From Akanthomyces muscarius (Eukaryota > Ascomycota > Sordariomycetes > Hypocreales > Cordycipitaceae): a stretch of 64,000 bases of DNA. The notes beneath the pieces were generated by a model, which saw only the letters and a list, made by a program, of their open reading frames with translations, ran no database searches and had not been told where the DNA came from. A program made the translations under genes and the position numbers. The stretch covers positions 248,001 to 312,000 of the forward strand of contig NW_026611618.1 in NCBI RefSeq assembly GCF_028009165.1, in the 5' to 3' direction. This document shows, in pieces, positions 59,801-64,000 of the stretch; within the stretch, counting starts at the first letter, position 1, and the number at the start of each line of letters is the position of its first letter.

Positions 59801-60982
59801 CCACGGCATCTCCCCGCCCCCAATCAGGCACCGCAAGTTGCAGGGGTCCAAGGGTGAGGCACGCCCTGTGTTTCACAGTTTGTGCTCCGTACACTCGACA
59901 CATCAAGTCACCCGCAAAGCAAAATTAAAAGGAAGAAAGAAGGAAGCAAAGCGTGGTACAGTTGCAATGGCTCGGTGTTGCCTCTGTCCCCCGAAATTGT
60001 CGCGTGGTGCAATGCAACGGCTAGGCTTCTTCGTTCCATCAAAGGGGGACCATGCGCTGTCGAAGCACTAATAACGTTAGTTAATGCAGGGCTGAGTCTT
60101 GTGCTGTGGCCCCCGGACCAGCCGCAATCCTCCCCCTTGCGGCAATCTGCAACGAAATCGATCTTCATCTTCTAGAGAGCCGTGTTCCATTTCCACGATA
60201 CGTATTTTGCAATTGGCTCATTCTCACATCGCAACAATACCAATTTGAGCATGCGTGTATGCACACAACTGCAAGACAACCATGTTTGCCAGAAACGAAC
60301 GTGCGAAACAAGGGATCGTCACCCGCCCGGCTCACACCACCTACGATTTGCAGTTTCAGAGTTCCCATGTTCTGTCGGTGAGCGCCGCCAGTCGCATCCC
60401 TCGTTCCTTTGTGTCGGCTATATGACATGTCTGCAACACCGTGATAACGTTACTACGCCGCGCCCCCTTGTGCGCCGCTCCCTCACCTTGTGGGCACATG
60501 CCTTTTATCGCCTAATGTGCCGGATCGTCTACTTATAATATGGCTTGCTATTGGAGCAAGCCCGCCGCAGAGAGGAAAAAGTAAACCCCCACCAAACACT
60601 CATCACATGTTTGTATTGAGCAAGGATCAAACTGCTCGCATTGTTGTATATGCGTTGCACGCCAGTTGCTGTGGATGTAGCGGTGCCACGACGGCGATAT
60701 GCTGTCAGAGGCTGACAAGCTGGGCTGTCTCGAGTACAGCACTTTGTACCAAACAAGCTCAATCCCGCCTGTCTGCATAGTTTGAGCACCACCACGATCG
60801 GGACGTTTCTGAAACATCAAGACAAGAACCAGGACAGACATTCCTTTTCTGCCTGCATTTATTTCTATTTTTAACAAGGTCGCAGCATAAACCACAGCAC
60901 GACAGCACAACATCAAATCCTCGCGCCTTGTCACGTTGCGCTTACATGGGCAGGCCCATTACCATTTCTCCATAACTGGCGA
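56891..60982. other. 4.1 kb gene-free region upstream of the RhoGAP gene
   Basis: Contains a dense set of GGTACC sites (57,769-57,885 and 58,195-58,270) and C/T-rich low-complexity stretches near 58,450-58,560. Open frames up to 215 codons (59,424-60,071) show no domains, signal peptide or convincing splice sites. It may include a long 5' leader or a non-coding transcript; nothing in the sequence proves one. Confidence 0.5.
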
Positions 60983-62445
60983 CTATTTTTGTACATCTGT
61001 GACAAGACGCCGTGACAGCTCTGATGCTTCTCGCGAATACATACTTGCAGCCGTCATTGTCTGTTGCCTAGCATTCTTGAAAAACGGCATGAGCTGCGTC
61101 CCCGACGTCCCTATCAGCGTATGCTCCGCGCTCGTGGTGCGCCAGGTCGCCAGGTTCCGCCTTCGTCGGTCTTGCTCGGCACCAGCCGGCGGCGCGGATC
61201 TCTTCGACGGCAGAATGATGTAGCGGGTCACGATTTGCATGTGCTTGCTCCTGAACCGCACCACCGCCGTTGTGGCCTGTAAGTGTGCTGCTCGCAGTGC
61301 CTCCGACGTGTCTGGGTCCTCTATCGCGTTGATGACGTCGTGTACGTTCCATATCTGCGCAAAGTCTGCGAGAAAGCACCTGTGCTCGCGAGGCATGTAG
61401 CTGAGGATATCTACATGATAATCATCCTCAGAACTGCCAGGGTCACCACGCCTCCGACACTTGTCTGTAGCGGTAGAAGCCGTATGTTGTGTGCCCAGTG
61501 CCAGGTCTATCAACGGAAACAGCGAGCTCTGCCCGTTACTGCCGCCTCTGAGCTGTTTCCACTCACCCTTTCCATTACCTGTGTCGTAGAGCACACCGCG
61601 TGGCAGACCCGCACTTGTCATATTCTTCGTGCCCGCATAAAACGGACGCACCTCGTGGTAAAACGTCGCGGGATCGCATTGTTCCGGCAGTCTTGTCAGT
61701 ATGGCGGTGATCTCCTCGCAGTGGCCAGCGAGCTGCAAGAGTGCGGCGGCAACGGCGGAGAAGTCGCGAGCGATGGCGGCACGGACCGCAGCGAGGATGG
61801 TCTGAATTATGGTTCCCCCGAGGGACTCCACGGCTACGCCGACCATGAGGAACCATGATTCCGTGGGGCTGACCGTGAAGGAGACGAGTGGAGCGAGGGA
61901 GGAAAGCGAAGAAAAGCAGCAGGCGTTTCTAGAGGTAAAGTTCCAGAGATTGGCAGCCGCGCAGGTGAGAACGGGCGGCAAGGCGAGATGCGACGAGACG
62001 CGCAGAAGCGGGATGCTGAGCTGTGGTGGCAGGATCTAAGACGAAGACAAGAAACGGAGCATTAGCATCATGATCCATGGCAGACACAGCCTGTGCAAGA
62101 AAAAGAAGAATAGAATAGAAAAATCTGCGTTCATACCTCGACGGGTTGGTCACCTCCCCAAATGTACGCATGGCTCATGTAAGTCAGCAGCACATAGGCC
62201 CTCCTCCACTCATCCTCGCCGCGCAGACCTTGCGTTGACTCTATGGCGCTTTCGGCGATGGCGTTTCTGATGCGGCCGGTGCTTATAAGCGTTGGAAGAT
62301 TCGCGGCGATGGACTCCCAGGCGGAATACCGCAAATCAGGGAGTTTCCGCAGCGGGAGGTGCCCTGGGAGGAAGCCGTTTTGCGACACCGAGTCCGCGTG
62401 CTTGGCTAGGAATCGAGCCGCTGCGTTGGCGTCTATTGGCTCCAT
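60983..62445 (-). CDS. Indoleamine 2,3-dioxygenase
   Basis: Heme enzyme that opens the indole ring of L-tryptophan to N-formylkynurenine, first step toward NAD. Two exons (62445-62137, 62035-60983) encode 453 residues; a 101-nt intron (GTATGA donor, CTTAG acceptor) joins GGDQPVE to ILPPQLSIPLLRVSSHLALPPVLT. The N-terminal NGFLPGHLPLRKLPD, LLTYMSHAYIWGGD and LWNFTS segments are typical. The C-terminal core has RPFYAGTKN (233-241), RGGSNGQSSLF (266-276) and YMPREHRCFLADF with the likely proximal heme ligand His about 321. Filamentous ascomycetes often hold several IDO paralogues with different efficiencies; which class this is needs phylogeny. It lies 636 bp downstream of a kynurenine formamidase-like gene on the same strand, the next enzyme in the route. 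Confidence 0.93.
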
Positions 62446-63081
62446 CTGTCTGCCGATATTCTATATACTTTTGAGTGGAACCTGATATAAGTAGCTGAAG
62501 TGGCGCTTTCCTGTGCTATTAAGTACTATTCTCTGAAATGTTGGACACAGGCTTCACAAAATTGGAATGTCAGCCTGTCCTCGGTCTTCTCGTACACGTG
62601 CTACGCACCGACGGATGGGGTGTGTGGCGCACGCGTGTTCACTCCAAAAAGATGTAAACTGAAAATGAAAATAAGTTCTCTCTTTCGTTTCACCGCTATT
62701 GTATAGTGATCTCGCATGAACGTGGCCACAATCGCGGGGTTCTGCCCACATCGTGTACACGAGTGGACCATGACTTGGTCTATGGACTGGGCAGCCCGCT
62801 TGACTTTACTAATACTCAGTTACAGACAATGGAAGCTCTTTTCAAAGGTAAAAGAGGACAATGTTATTTTGCCCGCCTCTTTGCGGCTGAAGTGAGACAC
62901 AAAAAGTGACGCGCAGGGATGGCTGCGTGCGATTCAGAGCTGCGGGATCGGAATCTCGACATCGCTGACTGCAGATGTGTCGGGAATCCGGTTGCAGACG
63001 GTACTATCATGCAGAGATCGGGTAAAAAGTAAAAAGCAATCTAAATTATGCGGCCCACATTATATGAGTGTCGATTCAATT
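62446..63081. other. Intergenic region between IDO and the formamidase gene
   Basis: 636 bp on the upstream side of IDO; should hold its promoter and the formamidase terminator. No further gene seen. Confidence 0.6.
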
Positions 63082-64000
63082 CTACGACTTGCCGGTGCCG
63101 GGTTGTCGGGCTTCCAGGGTCTTGACGCACCGCGATACAAGCTGCGCCACCTGCGAGGCTTCCTTCCAGACAAAGTCATGGTCCCCCACCAAATTGTCCA
63201 CCACGTCAACTTTTATGGCGTCCTTTGTGAGTTTTGCTTTCGTCACCTCTACCTCTGGGCTGTCCAGAAGCATGTCTCCGGGAGAATCCGCCAAGATTGT
63301 GTACGGGACGCCAGCAGACTGGTTTACTATTTCGCCAGCGGTCTTTAAGTCACCTGGAAAGCAGCTCGGGGAAATCTTCCGCCACACTTTCCGATCCGCT
63401 CCAAACGCACCATCGAGGAATCCCGCATAATCTCCTCCATACCTGTCATTGAGGCCGACGAGATCATATATGTCATAAATGCCAACAATGGCAGCCGGGA
63501 GATGGATGCGCAAGCCGGTCACATGGCCGTGCAGCGCTGCATATCCCATAAGAAGCTGGTAAGCCATCGTGGCACCGGACGAGTGCCCAATGAGGATATA
63601 GTTGCCTTCGATGTCGTACTCTTGCTGCGCAAAGGCGAGCGCCGAGTACACGTCGACAAGGTGGTCAGGGTGTCTTGCGTTGCGGAGGGCCTGTCTCGGA
63701 GTCGTGGCAGGGTCCTGAGGGAACTCCGGGTGTGGCGAAAGGCGGTGGTCGATGCTGACGAAGCCGCATATGGAAGAGAGCGCTGGGTCGGTGGAAGAGA
63801 GCATGTGCTCGACGCAGGGGCTAAAGTCCTCCAGTGCGTTGCGTGGATCACGCCATGCGCCGCCGTGGACGAACCTGCAGTTTTCGGGGCTGATTTAGTC
63901 ATGGCCTGCATCTCATTTTCGTAGGCTTAAGAGGGGATGAGCAAATCACAAACACCACCCAATATGTGTTCGACGACGAGTCGACACAGGCTGGCCGCTT
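63082..64000 (-). CDS. Kynurenine formamidase-like alpha/beta hydrolase (5' partial)
   Basis: Hydrolyses N-formylkynurenine to kynurenine in the known family (yeast Bna7). Exon 63874-63082 is complete to the stop; an upstream exon begins left of position 64000 on the minus strand and ends at 63954. The 79-nt intron (GTTTGT donor, CTGCAG acceptor) restores YWVVFVHGGAWRDP, the oxyanion HGGAW block. Then come SIDHRLSPHPEFPQD, the nucleophile in IGHSSG (Ser near 63,582), DSPGDMLL with a candidate acid, and GDHDFVW with the catalytic His near 63,180. About 260 residues are visible; perhaps 40-60 N-terminal ones lie outside. The neighbour encodes the preceding step, which supports this assignment over a general carboxylesterase. 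Confidence 0.88.

Noticed and set aside
59424..60071. 215-codon plus-strand frame in the long gene-free region
   Set aside because: No domain, no signal peptide, poor start context and ordinary non-coding composition; kept as unexplained DNA.

Overview
The window reads as a filamentous ascomycete, most likely a sordariomycete (Hypocreales-like). Genes are split by short GT..AG introns (45-100 nt) with CTAAC-type branch points. The gene set includes fungal families such as STU1/CLASP, a LIM-RhoGAP, Zn2Cys6 and GAF hybrid histidine kinase proteins. One large block shows the base composition left by repeat-induced point mutation (RIP). The genus cannot be fixed from the sequence alone.

1-12,106 is the right part of a secondary-metabolite locus. 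It holds a non-reducing, C-methylating polyketide synthase (SAT-KS-AT-PT-ACP-CMeT-esterase; only its N-terminus lies outside the window), an MFS exporter and a Zn2Cys6 regulator. Exporter and regulator diverge from a shared promoter that carries a perfect CCG/CGG inverted repeat. Directly after the regulator comes a 9.1 kb block (12,325-21,429) with 46-bp perfect, un-RIPped inverted termini. Its RIP-saturated interior contains a 7.3 kb Ty3/gypsy-type element with recognisable LTRs and reverse transcriptase.

22,695-38,711 is ordinary chromosomal gene space: a C2H2 zinc-finger protein, STU1, a basic-secretory-protein-like metallopeptidase, an M18 aspartyl aminopeptidase, a ten-exon sugar transporter, a one-TM fungal protein and a sulfotransferase-like P-loop protein.

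40,558-51,902 is accessory-looking and gene-poor: an NmrA-like reductase, a frame-broken SnoaL-like gene, decayed AT-rich DNA, two candidate small secreted proteins (one a well-supported four-exon cysteine-patterned protein), a fossil NRPS fragment and a GAF-type hybrid histidine kinase.

53,350-64,000 holds a LIM-domain RhoGAP with a long gene-free upstream region. Next is a tandem pair for the first two steps of tryptophan catabolism: indoleamine 2,3-dioxygenase and a kynurenine formamidase-like hydrolase (cut by the right edge).

All splice models were read by eye. Those called well supported join in frame over their whole length and restore conserved family motifs across the junctions.
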